Shown: positions 43,535-52,677, counted from the stretch's first letter. The stretch is DNA of 64,000 nucleotides from UBA4781 sp963674975 (GCA_963674975.1 OY771913.1:248001-312000), one strand, 5' to 3'. The notes: a model not told the origin generated them from the letters alone. A program made the numbers and translations.

Positions 43535-44747
43535 TTTTCTCTGCCTTTCGTTTCAAACGAAGTGATCTTTTCGTCAGATCATCTTTAGTATCATTTTGTA
43601 CCTGCATATCACAATCCTTGATCTTATTCATCCATTCCAAAGCATGTTGTACATCTTTTTCTTGATGTTCATAGTATTTCGCAAGTTCAATCATAGACGG
43701 CAAGTGATCTTTTTGTGCTGCCATGAGCCAATAATTTACCGCTTCCTGCCAGTTTTCACGTCTGCGCTGCAGCCAGGCATAATCATACATCACTTCTGGC
43801 GATGCGTTATTATGTTTTTCGGAAAAATATGCCCTGAAATAGGATGTTGACAAGTCAAATTGCTTCAATTTCCCATATAAATAGCCCAGGGATGCAAAAT
43901 CATCGGCATTATCGATGCTGTAAACGTCTTTTTCATCATTCAACATGGCATGAACCACATTGAATAGAGCAGCCAGTGAGATCACATCCTGGGCATTGTG
44001 ATAAACGACGTCTTTGAGCGGCTCCGCTTTTCCTTCGCGCAGGTAGTCTTGATACACGATGGGTACCAGCCAGCCCGGTACATCCTCCCCGGAACGGCTG
44101 AAATGCAGGATAGATTCCTCGATTTCCACCAGCCGGCAGGATTCCAGTCGTCTTTTCCATAGGCTGCGCGCTAGAAAAAGCAAATCCAGATGCATTTTGT
44201 CAAGTCCATCATCCTCCATATCTTTCAAAATAAAGCGCGTACGCAGCATGGGCACGTCAAAACTTTTTCCGTTATAGGAAGAAATAATAGAATACTGCGC
44301 TAAAAATTCCTGTACAGCATGAATAAAAGCTTTTTCTTCGGAGGGATGCGGCAGGAAGAACTGGTCCACACGCACGCTGCCATCTTCCATGAAGTGGCTG
44401 AAACCGGTTAAAAACACAAAAGCGCCGCTGCCAATGTTCAAACTGCTGGTTTCTGTATCAAAGAAGCAAATTTGGGTGGGCGAAAGGGAAGATTCTTCAA
44501 GAACATGAGAAATGTTGAAGAGGTCCAGCACATTGCTTTCGATTTTGGTGCATTTCAGGGGTATTTTGCCCTGAAGCGCGCCGGGATCAAGGTCTTTCTG
44601 GATATGCAACGTTCTGCCGTAGGGTGTTTCGATCCATTCTCCGCCCAAAACAGCAGACAAGTCGATCTTTTCCCGCTGTTTGAAATTTTTTTTCTCTTTC
44701 CCCAGCTCCACACCCAGGGTTTTCAATTGGTCCAGTAGCTTATTCAT
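43521..44747 (-). CDS. RNase H-like exonuclease, YprB/MrfB family
   Basis: This 408-residue protein has a DEDD exonuclease fold: CFFDTETSSLN (DxE), SSYNGKSFDVPML and YHNAQDVISLAALF supply the acidic metal ligands. The C-terminal third is TPR-like (DFASLGYLYGKLKQFDLSTS, YAWLQRRRENWQEAVNYW). Both domains and the length match Bacillus subtilis YprB/MrfB, the nuclease partner of helicase MrfA in mitomycin-adduct repair. An MrfA-like helicase is encoded 2 kb away on the same strand, so joint function is inferred. Confidence 0.88.
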   Translation of the reverse strand: MNKLLDQLKTLGVELGKEKKNFKQREKIDLSAVLGGEWIETPYGRTLHIQKDLDPGALQGKIPLKCTKIESNVLDLFNISHVLEESSLSPTQICFFDTETSSLNIGSGAFVFLTGFSHFMEDGSVRVDQFFLPHPSEEKAFIHAVQEFLAQYSIISSYNGKSFDVPMLRTRFILKDMEDDGLDKMHLDLLFLARSLWKRRLESCRLVEIEESILHFSRSGEDVPGWLVPIVYQDYLREGKAEPLKDVVYHNAQDVISLAALFNVVHAMLNDEKDVYSIDNADDFASLGYLYGKLKQFDLSTSYFRAYFSEKHNNASPEVMYDYAWLQRRRENWQEAVNYWLMAAQKDHLPSMIELAKYYEHQEKDVQHALEWMNKIKDCDMQVQNDTKDDLTKRSLRLKRKAEKNDKN

Positions 44748-44826
44748 AGAACTTTAATGCTATTTTACAATAAATATTCGCGATTTGGCCGGAGAGTATT
44801 GTGAATATGAGAATAGACTCCTTGTT

Positions 44827-45753
44827 TTAGTTTTCGTATAAGGTAGCTATATCATGAATTTTACGCTTCATTTCTATGCGGATATGGTACGGCTCTAAAC
44901 ACTCGCATCTATCCCCAAAACTGAAAAGAATATTGTAGTAGTATTCGTTCTCTATGAAAGGAAAACTAACAATGTAATGTTCATCACCGTCTGGCGAAAA
45001 GTGTTCATAGGTGCAATAATCAAGTACCCTGTCCATGACAGATTTATGAATACGAATTTTTATTTGCATGATCGCAAAAATATCATCGAAATCTAACTTC
45101 GGTTTTTCATAATCTCGTGGCGAAAAAGATTCCTCTTGTATTTGTAAGTTTGATGTGCGGGATAGTTTGAATAGGCGAAAATCATTTCTTTTATAGCAAT
45201 AGCCTTGCCAATACCAATGACTACTTTTCAATACAAGCTGATACGGTTCGGCTGTACGTGCAGTTTTATTTCCGTAGCGATCTGTATAATCAAACGAAAG
45301 CAGCTTGCTTTCCTGCAAAGCTGTTTTGATAATTTCTAGATATGGTTGTACGTTCCTGTTGCCCATCCACGGACTTAAATCAATATATATTTGATTTGCT
45401 TTTAATTCAATATCTTTCGCTTTGTCGGCAGGGATAAAACTCTTGACTTTCGCAAGGGCGTTTACCAATTCATTACCTCGTACCATGTTGGAAAGACTGG
45501 AAAGCCCCATCAAGATAGCGGAAAGGTCGGCAGTTGAAAAAACCTTTTTATCGATCTTGTATTCCTGCATGATTTCAAAACCGCCGCCCACTCCCGATGT
45601 TGAGCGAATAGGAATACCCGCCATGTCGATAGTGTCTATATCGCGGTAGATTGTGCGGGGTGAAACTTCAAACATATCTGCTAACTCCTGTGCGCCCATA
45701 CGCTCTTTATCAAGGAGTAGCATAATAATGCTAACAAGCCGGTCAACTTTCAT
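44827..45753 (-). CDS. WYL-domain transcriptional regulator (YafY/DeoR-type HTH)
   Basis: This 308-residue regulator has an N-terminal winged helix (MGAQELADMFEVSPRTIYRDI, residues 18-38) and a WYL sensor domain (about 130-215; SSHWYWQGYCYKRNDFRLFK), followed by the C-terminal extension typical of the family. It is transcribed divergently from the isochorismatase-family gene with overlapping -35 boxes, so it probably controls that gene and itself. Lower G+C by eye than the flanking repair genes. Confidence 0.9.
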   Translation of the reverse strand: MKVDRLVSIIMLLLDKERMGAQELADMFEVSPRTIYRDIDTIDMAGIPIRSTSGVGGGFEIMQEYKIDKKVFSTADLSAILMGLSSLSNMVRGNELVNALAKVKSFIPADKAKDIELKANQIYIDLSPWMGNRNVQPYLEIIKTALQESKLLSFDYTDRYGNKTARTAEPYQLVLKSSHWYWQGYCYKRNDFRLFKLSRTSNLQIQEESFSPRDYEKPKLDFDDIFAIMQIKIRIHKSVMDRVLDYCTYEHFSPDGDEHYIVSFPFIENEYYYNILFSFGDRCECLEPYHIRIEMKRKIHDIATLYEN

Positions 45754-45785
45754 CTGATAGCCACCTTTTAATATTTCTTTTTAAT

Positions 45786-45814
45786 ATTAAAGATTATTGC
45801 CATACTGTTGTCAA
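45786..45814 (-). promoter_or_regulatory. Promoter of the WYL regulator
   Basis: Read leftward: TTGACA, 17-bp spacer, TTTAAT. The -10 overlaps the palindrome TTAATATTAA (45781-45790), a possible operator. Confidence 0.65.
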
Positions 45815-45836
45815 CAATTACACAATACAATAATAA
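45808..45836 (+). promoter_or_regulatory. Promoter of the isochorismatase-family gene
   Basis: TTGTCA, 17-bp spacer, TAATAA. Its -35 is the same palindromic stretch (TGTTGTCAACA) that forms the -35 of the opposite WYL promoter, so polymerase binding should be mutually exclusive. Confidence 0.55.
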
Positions 45837-45873
45837 AGCAAACAAATCAATCAACCTATCAGGAGGAGACACT

Positions 45874-46365
45874 ATGCAGAAAAAAGCCTTAGTAATAATT
45901 GATATTCAAAAAGACATAACAAAGAATTACAAGGATATTATTGATAATATCAATGAAGCTATTGATTGGGCAGTCAATAATGATATTTATGTTATATATA
46001 TAAGGCATGAAAATTTATCAGCCGGCACGAGGACATTTAAACCCAATACACGTGGGTCTGAATTAGCTTCAGACTTGAAAATAGTATCAAAAAATATTTT
46101 TACAAAATACAAAGGAAATGCATTAACCAGTGAAGAATTTACAGACTTTATTAATAAAAATGAAATATGTGAGTTCTACATAGCAGGAGCAGATGCTGTT
46201 GCCTGTGTTAAATCAACCTGTTACAACTTATGCAAAGCAAATTATGGCGTTAATGTCTTATCAGATTGCATTACCAGTTATGATAAAAGGAAGATTGACG
46301 AAATGCTGCGCTATTATGAAAGTAAAGGCAGTAAAATCATTAGTTTAAATGAATTGTTACTCTAA
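45874..46365 (+). CDS. Isochorismatase-family cysteine hydrolase
   Basis: This 163-residue protein has the family start ALVIIDIQKDIT with the catalytic Asp, a lysine in FTKYKGNA and the nucleophile Cys in GADAVACVKST. Such enzymes are amidases or hydrolases (nicotinamidase-like, isochorismatase-like); the substrate is not predictable. ATG 45874 has AGGAGG 7 nt upstream and gives the canonical N-terminus. Divergent from the WYL regulator. Confidence 0.88.
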   Translation: MQKKALVIIDIQKDITKNYKDIIDNINEAIDWAVNNDIYVIYIRHENLSAGTRTFKPNTRGSELASDLKIVSKNIFTKYKGNALTSEEFTDFINKNEICEFYIAGADAVACVKSTCYNLCKANYGVNVLSDCITSYDKRKIDEMLRYYESKGSKIISLNELLL

Positions 46366-46527
46366 TCACATCTTTGAAACATAGAAAAATTACTGAACTC
46401 AGTCAATGAAGAATGCCAACTAGGACTATGGCGGCGATATTTCAGTTTTGGATGATATCCTTCGACTTCGCCCGGGATAACGCCCCTCTCTAATCTCCCC
46501 CATGCTTTGTATAGGGGAGAAGACCAA
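46366..46527. other. Intergenic stretch with repeat-like sequence
   Basis: No gene is seen. The segment around 46460-46485 (CCTTCGACTTCGCCCGGGAT) resembles degenerate dispersed repeats of the CCTTCGACTCCGCTC type found in many environmental genomes. This is a weak, memory-based resemblance. Confidence 0.25.
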
Positions 46528-46767
46528 TCAATCTTTTTCTATCCTTCTTACGATATCACCCGTCTCTACAATCCTGAATTTGTAATAATTAATTGGATCT
46601 ACATGGTAATTCTCGTCGGTTCGATATTCGGTTTTACCCGGATATTCAGCGTCCGGATTTTTGGGATTATATCCGACTATAAAATCTCGAAGCACCAAGA
46701 TCGTATATATTTTTCCATCTTCGGTTTTTGCCTGAAATTGATCGATGACTTTCGTTTTTATTGTCAT
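46528..46767 (-). CDS. Hypothetical protein, 79 aa
   Basis: This small soluble protein is predicted to be beta-rich, with many charged and aromatic residues (KIYTILVLRDFIVGYNP; YYKFRIVETGDIVRRIEKD). Family unknown. AAAGGG lies just before the ATG at 46767, favoured over an in-frame upstream start at 46785. It follows the helicase gene by 19 bp on the same strand and could be cotranscribed with it. Confidence 0.55.
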   Translation of the reverse strand: MTIKTKVIDQFQAKTEDGKIYTILVLRDFIVGYNPKNPDAEYPGKTEYRTDENYHVDPINYYKFRIVETGDIVRRIEKD

Positions 46768-46786
46768 AATTCCCTTTAACAACAAC

Positions 46787-49279
46787 TTATTTAATAATTT
46801 CCTTCAGCAGTGCCAGGGTGGCTGCTTTGGTGTTCACAAACTCCTGATTGACCGGTCCAACACACGCCGGGCAGCCCAATTTACAGGGGCAGTGCTCGAT
46901 CACCGAACGCACATCATCCAGAATATCCGCATATTTTCTATATAAAGCCTCACTCAGCCCAATTCCACCCGGAAAAGCATCATACAGCATGATCACAGGT
47001 GCATAGCCTGCCGGTTTCCAGCGCGGTTCGATAAAAATACCCATATCATGCAGGTCGCACATCAAATATAGAGGCGCAAGATGAGAAAAAGCATATCCCA
47101 AGCCGCTTAACCCTGATTTAATGCGTACAGCCTGTTCCACGCGCTGGTGGCAGGGCTCACACAGCGTGATCAGATTGCTCAGATGATTAGCGGCTGCAGG
47201 ATCTGAAAACGCGCGGAAGGGCTTTTTATGGTGTACATGCAGCGGAAGTGCAGGACTGCCTGGTTTTCCGCAAAGAGAACAGCGGTACGCGTCACGTTTC
47301 AGCACTTGCTGGCGAATTTCCTCCCAATTTTCTCCGTAATCATTCGGATCACTGTACCATAATGTATCTTTTCGAAGTTTTTCAACAGTCTTCTCAGAGA
47401 TAACTATCCAAAAAGCCTGCGTGTTCAATTCCGAGGAAGGCAGATCGAGTGATTCAGAGCCGATCACCTCATTGCTCTGCCAGTCAACCTTATCAAATCC
47501 AACCACCTGGCTGGTCACCAGTACATTTCCGTAAGAAAAACTGGCTTGTTGCTGCGGGTCTTTTTCCAGTACATCTTGAATTTCGATATCCTGCTGCTCA
47601 TTTGGGCTGGTGTAATAAGGGAAATTGCCGGTTTCAAGGATAATTTTATGTTCTTCTACATTCAGATCCTGGACCAGATAGGTTTCTCCTGCCTGTAAAT
47701 AGATGGCACCCGGATGGGTCATCCAGAACACGCTTTCTCCGTCCACCTCTCCGATCTTTTGCAAGCTGTCTTTTCCTTGTACGAGAAGATCATAGGGAGC
47801 AGTGGAGATACTGCGAATGGAGATATCAGCTGCCGGATAATCATCTCCTATCCAGAAATAACACTCATTTCTCTCCACCAGGTCACCTTTCGCGCAGAGA
47901 ACATCCAGATAATTCCTGAGAAGATCCACAGAAATAGCGCCGAAATGATCATTTTCATGAAAAGGCAGTTCATAAGCTGCACAGCGCAGCTGGTTGAACA
48001 AAATCAGCAGGTTCTGTGGGTCTATCAGGGGCTGCTCGGGGCTGTTTTCAAGAATAAAATCAGGATTATTCAATAAATATTGATCCAATGGGTCCATGGA
48101 AGCCACAAAAACAGCCGAAGAATCCGCTGCAGTTCGCCCCGCGCGACCAATTTGCTGTCTGAAAGAGGCAATAGTTCCAGGGTAACCCAGCAGGATCACC
48201 CGATCCATACCTCCGATATCGATACCCAATTCCAGCGCATTGGTAGCTACCACGCAGGATGTTATACCGCTTTTCAATCCTTGTTCGATCTTCCTGCGTT
48301 CTTCAGCAAGGTATCCGCTTCGGTAGCCCAACATGCTGTCGTGAGGGAAAATACCCTTCGAGCGGCGTAGAATGAGTTCCACTGACCGGCGCGTACGCAC
48401 AAAAACCAGTGTTTGCAAAGAGTTTTTTATAGAAATTGAAGCGATCTTCAATCCTTCTTCTAGAATTCCTCTGCGCACATTCAATATTTCATCAATAATG
48501 GGTGGGTTGTAGAAATAGATCTTTTTTTCGCCATGTGCCGATCTATCTTCATCGATATGAGAAAAAGGATTTTCAAGCAATTTTTCTACAAATGATGCTG
48601 GATCATGAACGGTAGCACTGGTGCAGATAAAGCGCGGATTGGAACCATAAAACTCCAAAATCCTTTTCAAGCGGCGCATCACATTTGCAAAATGAGAGCC
48701 AAAAACACCTTTATAGATGTGGATCTCATCGATCACAATAAATTTTAGGTTGGAAAAAAATCGCTTCCAGCCTGTATGATGCGGCATTAATCCCAGATGG
48801 AGCATATCCGGATTCGTTAATAAAATTGATGCGCTATTGCGTATAGCTGTTCTTTTTTGTGAGTTTGTATCTCCATCATATATAAATGCATTTAGACGAC
48901 ATTCAGGCTCTTTTTTATAAATAAAATCACTCATTTCCTTAAATAGGTTAAGTTGATCATTTTCCAATGCTTTGGTAGGGTAGAGCAGCAAAGCAGTTGA
49001 AGAGGAGTCTTTCATCCATTCTTCCATGATAGATGTCTGGTAGACAAGTGATTTCCCGCTGGAGGTACCGGTTGTGATCACAACATGGTGATTTTGATTC
49101 AGCTCATCGAGAGCCTGTACTTGATGGGTATACAGTGAGCGGATGTTGTGAGATCTGAAAAAATCCAATGTAGTGGGGGATAGATAGGCAGGAAATGGCA
49201 AATACTCTGCGGGTTTTGGAGGAATTGTATAAAGAGCGGAAACGTTCTTTTGAAATTCATTCACTAAACTATTTGACAT
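46787..49279 (-). CDS. DEAD/DEAH helicase, MrfA/YprA family, with embedded HNH nuclease domain
   Basis: This 830-residue SF2 helicase has Walker A TTGTSSGKS (69-77), DEIH, SAT (FICTSATVHDPASF) and a C-terminal RecA domain with QQIGRAGRTA. It ends in the MrfA-type four-cysteine cluster CPCKLGCPAC (about 797-806). MrfA of Bacillus subtilis acts with MrfB in repair of mitomycin-C adducts. Between the winged-helix-like region and the DUF1998-like end sits an HNH module (about 650-716) with CSLC, HVHHKK, NHLSNLI and CEPCH. All HNH and zinc positions are intact. The fusion is not one I know for this family. Its likely partner MrfB is encoded downstream at 43521-44747. Confidence 0.9.
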   Translation of the reverse strand: MSNSLVNEFQKNVSALYTIPPKPAEYLPFPAYLSPTTLDFFRSHNIRSLYTHQVQALDELNQNHHVVITTGTSSGKSLVYQTSIMEEWMKDSSSTALLLYPTKALENDQLNLFKEMSDFIYKKEPECRLNAFIYDGDTNSQKRTAIRNSASILLTNPDMLHLGLMPHHTGWKRFFSNLKFIVIDEIHIYKGVFGSHFANVMRRLKRILEFYGSNPRFICTSATVHDPASFVEKLLENPFSHIDEDRSAHGEKKIYFYNPPIIDEILNVRRGILEEGLKIASISIKNSLQTLVFVRTRRSVELILRRSKGIFPHDSMLGYRSGYLAEERRKIEQGLKSGITSCVVATNALELGIDIGGMDRVILLGYPGTIASFRQQIGRAGRTAADSSAVFVASMDPLDQYLLNNPDFILENSPEQPLIDPQNLLILFNQLRCAAYELPFHENDHFGAISVDLLRNYLDVLCAKGDLVERNECYFWIGDDYPAADISIRSISTAPYDLLVQGKDSLQKIGEVDGESVFWMTHPGAIYLQAGETYLVQDLNVEEHKIILETGNFPYYTSPNEQQDIEIQDVLEKDPQQQASFSYGNVLVTSQVVGFDKVDWQSNEVIGSESLDLPSSELNTQAFWIVISEKTVEKLRKDTLWYSDPNDYGENWEEIRQQVLKRDAYRCSLCGKPGSPALPLHVHHKKPFRAFSDPAAANHLSNLITLCEPCHQRVEQAVRIKSGLSGLGYAFSHLAPLYLMCDLHDMGIFIEPRWKPAGYAPVIMLYDAFPGGIGLSEALYRKYADILDDVRSVIEHCPCKLGCPACVGPVNQEFVNTKAATLALLKEIIK
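47132..47332 (-). other. HNH endonuclease domain inside the MrfA-like helicase
   Basis: The coding stretch specifies CxxC-x14-HVHH-x15-NHLSN-x5-CxxCH, a complete zinc-supported HNH motif. It is inserted before the segment GYAFSHLAPLYLMCDLHDMG that resumes the normal MrfA-like C-terminal region. Confidence 0.85.
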
Positions 49280-49429
49280 GATGTTTATGAGCCTATTTAA
49301 GAAGAATAAGTCATATTTCTATAAAAAAGACATCCCATTTTCTCATAGTTTATTATAAAATACAGTGAAGTGGGTATTATATATCGCTTGTGTTCTAAAT
49401 GTACAACTAAAACATGGAGGTAGAAAGAA

Positions 49430-50761
49430 GTGAAAAAAGCAAAAAGCGTAAAATATTCAAATAAAACATTTCTTGTGATCATTTTCTTTTCGTTTATGCT
49501 CTTGCATCAGACGGATAAACTGCTGATCAATCCTATGGGAAATTTGATCATCTCGGAATTCAGTCTGACGGATACACAATGGGGATCGGTTGCAACCGCC
49601 GCTTTGATCGTTGGTTCGATATTTTATCCGGTATGGGGATACTTATATGACCGTTATTCCCGCGGCAAACTTCTGGCTCTGGCAGCCCTTATCTGGGGTT
49701 CCACAACCTGGTTAAGTGCAATTGCACCTACTTTTCCTCTATTTGTTGCCTCACGCGCATCTACCGGCATCGATGATTCCAGCTACCCGGGTTTATACAG
49801 CCTGATCGCAGACTATTTTGTTCCCAAAGTTCGCGGAAAGATATACGGATTGCTGCAGTTGACTATGCCTATTGGGTATATGATAGGTATGCTGATTTCC
49901 ATGACCGTTGCAGAAGGCATGGGGTGGCGGAAAGTGTTTTATATCACCGGTGGGTTGGGAATTGCCCTTTCACTTATTATTTTCTTCTTCGTTAAAGACA
50001 TTCCACGCGGAAGAAGTGAGCCCGAACTGGAAAATGTAAAAGACGTTCCCGAACTGCAGAAATTCCACTTTGAATGGAGCAAGGTAAAAGAAATTGTCAA
50101 AAAACCAAGCCTGATATTCATGTATTTGCAGGGATTTTTTGGCGTGTTCCCATGGAATACCATTGTTGCATTCATTTTCCTTTACCTGGGTGAAGAAAGA
50201 GGCTACAGCGATACGCAAGTCCTGCTGACCATGATTCCGGCTATTTTGATCCTGGCTCTGGGTTATCCAGTGGGCGGTATGATCGGTGATCACTTCTTTT
50301 CCAAGACCAATAAAGGACGGGTTTATGTTGCTATGATAGGTGTCATTCTGGGTGCGATTTTCCTCTACTTCACGCTCAATGTACCGATCGGCAATCCCAC
50401 TCTGTTTGCCGTTTTACTGGGAATCACCGCACTCTTTATCCCATTTGCATCTCCGAATGTGACATCGATCGTAAACGACATCACATTGCCTGAAATGCGC
50501 AGTACGGCAACCGCAATTCAGTACTTCATTGAATCCAGCGGCGCTGCACTGGCACCTTTAATGACAGGGGTCATCTCTGATGCTCTGCGAGCTGCGGGAA
50601 ACCCGTATCCGCGGGGGACGGCAATTCTGATCATCTGCACATGCACCTGGGCACTCTGCGGTCTATTCTTCTTTGTCACCTCAAAATTCATCGACAAAGA
50701 TGTGAACAGCCTGCGTGAAACCTTGAAAAAGAGAGCAAAATCTCTCTCAGGCAGTAAATAG
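49430..50761 (+). CDS. Major facilitator superfamily transporter
   Basis: This 443-residue protein has about twelve membrane helices. The MFS loop 2-3 motif is present as GYLYDRYSRGKLLALAA, and RASTGIDDSSYPGLYSLIADYF resembles the spinster/sugar-phosphate type. The start is a GTG with GGAGG 9 nt upstream. It is monocistronic, divergent from the helicase and ended by a strong terminator. The substrate is unknown; organic anions or sugar acids are typical for relatives. Confidence 0.88.
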   Translation: MKKAKSVKYSNKTFLVIIFFSFMLLHQTDKLLINPMGNLIISEFSLTDTQWGSVATAALIVGSIFYPVWGYLYDRYSRGKLLALAALIWGSTTWLSAIAPTFPLFVASRASTGIDDSSYPGLYSLIADYFVPKVRGKIYGLLQLTMPIGYMIGMLISMTVAEGMGWRKVFYITGGLGIALSLIIFFFVKDIPRGRSEPELENVKDVPELQKFHFEWSKVKEIVKKPSLIFMYLQGFFGVFPWNTIVAFIFLYLGEERGYSDTQVLLTMIPAILILALGYPVGGMIGDHFFSKTNKGRVYVAMIGVILGAIFLYFTLNVPIGNPTLFAVLLGITALFIPFASPNVTSIVNDITLPEMRSTATAIQYFIESSGAALAPLMTGVISDALRAAGNPYPRGTAILIICTCTWALCGLFFFVTSKFIDKDVNSLRETLKKRAKSLSGSK

Positions 50762-50808
50762 AATAAAAATACAGGGTTCATTGGAGCCCTGTAAATAAAA
50801 TTAAACAG

Positions 50809-50843
50809 AAAAAGGTACAGGTTTGATACCTGTACCTTTTTTT
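50809..50843. terminator. Bidirectional terminator
   Basis: AAAAGGTACAGG and CCTGTACCTTTT form a perfect stem ending in a run of eight T. A second hairpin without a T-run (TACAGGG/CCCTGTA, 50769-50793) precedes it. It serves the MFS gene and the leftward lipoprotein operon. Confidence 0.85.
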
Positions 50844-50853
50844 TACCTGCAAT

Positions 50854-52215
50854 CTAGTTAGAGGATGGGATAGTCAGACTCCACTGCAGGACTTCATCAG
50901 AAATCGTTCCTGAAATGGATGTGATCGCCGAAACAGATATTCCGGTGCTGGCAATGATGCCATCGGATGCGTCACACTGCTCATTCCGGCAGTAGCGGTA
51001 AGTGGAATTCACAATTACGTCCAGAGGACTGTAAATGGTCAGCAGCCATTCATTATTTCCTAATGCCCACATCGGCAGGGGATTCATCCATGTATAGGGA
51101 TTCAACTGCAGGAAAATGCTCTCATTTGCCGGCGTTGTAGAAGGTACCTTTACGCGGATGGTCAGGGGACCCTCATTGTTTACCTGCCAGGTGGCAACCG
51201 TATCGTAGATGATCACATCATGTTCAGGTACTACCAGCTGGCGTATGCGTAAGCTTCCATCGCTCTTTCTTTCTGCATTCCAAAACCCATCACCAAGAGA
51301 ATACTTGTAGCGGATATCTGCTCCCACAGGCAGCTGAAGGATCAATAAATATGAACCATCCTCCTGATAACTCATGGTTGGTGCTTGTGATGCCAGCACG
51401 CTGCAGCTTGCAACCATCTCGGTAAAGGTGTTGCCCAGCTGTAGAAGATTCCCAAGTAGACGCATTGGAGCGCCTTTGATCGTGTTTTCAGGGACATTCA
51501 CATAAAAACTAACATTTACCAGTTGAGCAGGCTGCATTCCAAACACTGCTGGTGTCTGCTGTCCGCTTGCGATCACTGCTTTTTGCTGAAATACCTGGTA
51601 GGAGCCAGTTGGATGGTAGGCTACCAGATTATGTTCGCCAACAGGAATATTCTCAAGGGTGAAAGATCCATCCGTGCTGGTAAAAGTTTGATTTCCTGCG
51701 ATCGTTACCAGAACCGAAGGAAGAGCAATATTGCTGGTCGCATCTACAATATACCCGTTAAGTGTTCCGGTTTCTGTTGAAGCCGCTGAATTGCTCCAGT
51801 TGGCTACGGTATCCTGAAATATATTAGGTTCGTCGATCGAAGCCATACGATAGAGGACATCATTTCCATCAATATCTTTTTCGATAACGGAAGGAGAAGT
51901 ATTCAGGATATAACGGTATTTGACCACCGAATCAATGGGCAGGGGGATTCGTACAAAATATGTTGTTTCTCCCTTTAAACTCATATCGTAGAAGGTAGGG
52001 TTAAAGTCCAAACAGCTGACTTCATCTAGAATTTCAAGCTGAATGCCGGTATTTTCATCCAGAACTTGCGGCAGTGTTGCTTCAAATACCACTTCTGCAT
52101 ACACAGGATCGGCTGAATAGCCATGATTTGAGGTACTGCAGCCAGTAGTTGCAAGAAGCAGTCCGGCGATAAGTGAAAGAATAAAGAAATGTGAAATTTT
52201 TATATGGTATTTCAT
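50854..52215 (-). CDS. Lipoprotein with CBM20-like repeats and a carboxypeptidase-regulatory-like domain
   Basis: This 453-residue exported protein has a lipobox (LLATTGC, C26). Three similar beta-sandwich units follow, at about 38-140, 230-345 and 350-448. Each carries a KYRY/RYKY-type strand and closes near DTVANW, DTVATW or DEVLQW, resembling starch-binding CBM20 domains. Between the first two lies a CarboxypepD-regulatory-like domain (LNGYIVDATSNIALPSVLVTI, TSTDGSFTLENIPVGEHNLVAYH). No catalytic domain is present. It is probably a surface glycan-binding or structural lipoprotein. It is encoded 21 bp after nusB, an unusual partner. Confidence 0.75.
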   Translation of the reverse strand: MKYHIKISHFFILSLIAGLLLATTGCSTSNHGYSADPVYAEVVFEATLPQVLDENTGIQLEILDEVSCLDFNPTFYDMSLKGETTYFVRIPLPIDSVVKYRYILNTSPSVIEKDIDGNDVLYRMASIDEPNIFQDTVANWSNSAASTETGTLNGYIVDATSNIALPSVLVTIAGNQTFTSTDGSFTLENIPVGEHNLVAYHPTGSYQVFQQKAVIASGQQTPAVFGMQPAQLVNVSFYVNVPENTIKGAPMRLLGNLLQLGNTFTEMVASCSVLASQAPTMSYQEDGSYLLILQLPVGADIRYKYSLGDGFWNAERKSDGSLRIRQLVVPEHDVIIYDTVATWQVNNEGPLTIRVKVPSTTPANESIFLQLNPYTWMNPLPMWALGNNEWLLTIYSPLDVIVNSTYRYCRNEQCDASDGIIASTGISVSAITSISGTISDEVLQWSLTIPSSN

Positions 52216-52236
52216 GATCTATCCCTAAGTTTTCTC

Positions 52237-52677
52237 TTACCGGGTTGGGTTCTCTCTAAACATAGCCGAGATTTTCGCTACCTGCGTAGAAAGACTTCCT
52301 AAAACACCATTTACAAAGCGTGGGGAAGAGTCAGATCCATAAACTTTTGCCAGTTCAACGGCTTCATTGATGGCTACTTTTATTGGCGTTATTTTAGAAA
52401 CTGCAAATTCCCACATTGCTATTCTAATGATGTTTTTATCGATTGATGAAATTTGATCCAGCGGCCATTCAGGGGCATTTTCAGCGATCATTTCATCCAG
52501 CTTGGCGCTGATGGGAGTTACACCGCTGATGATCTGCCTGGCAAATTCGACCATTAACTTATCCTTTGGTTCATCACGAAGACGGGTGGATAATATTTCT
52601 CCCACCGGATGTCCGGAAAGGTCATATTCATAGAGAATTTGCAGTGCTAAACCCCTGGCTTCTGTTCTCGGTTTCAT
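52237..52677 (-). CDS. nusB: Transcription antitermination factor NusB
   Basis: This 146-residue helical protein has the family start RTEARGLALQILYEYD and the conserved AINEAVELAKVYGSDSSPRFVNGVLG. It binds boxA with S10 for rRNA antitermination. It starts 5 bp after the Asp23 gene, the order seen in many Gram-positive genomes. Confidence 0.94.
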   Translation of the reverse strand: MKPRTEARGLALQILYEYDLSGHPVGEILSTRLRDEPKDKLMVEFARQIISGVTPISAKLDEMIAENAPEWPLDQISSIDKNIIRIAMWEFAVSKITPIKVAINEAVELAKVYGSDSSPRFVNGVLGSLSTQVAKISAMFRENPTR

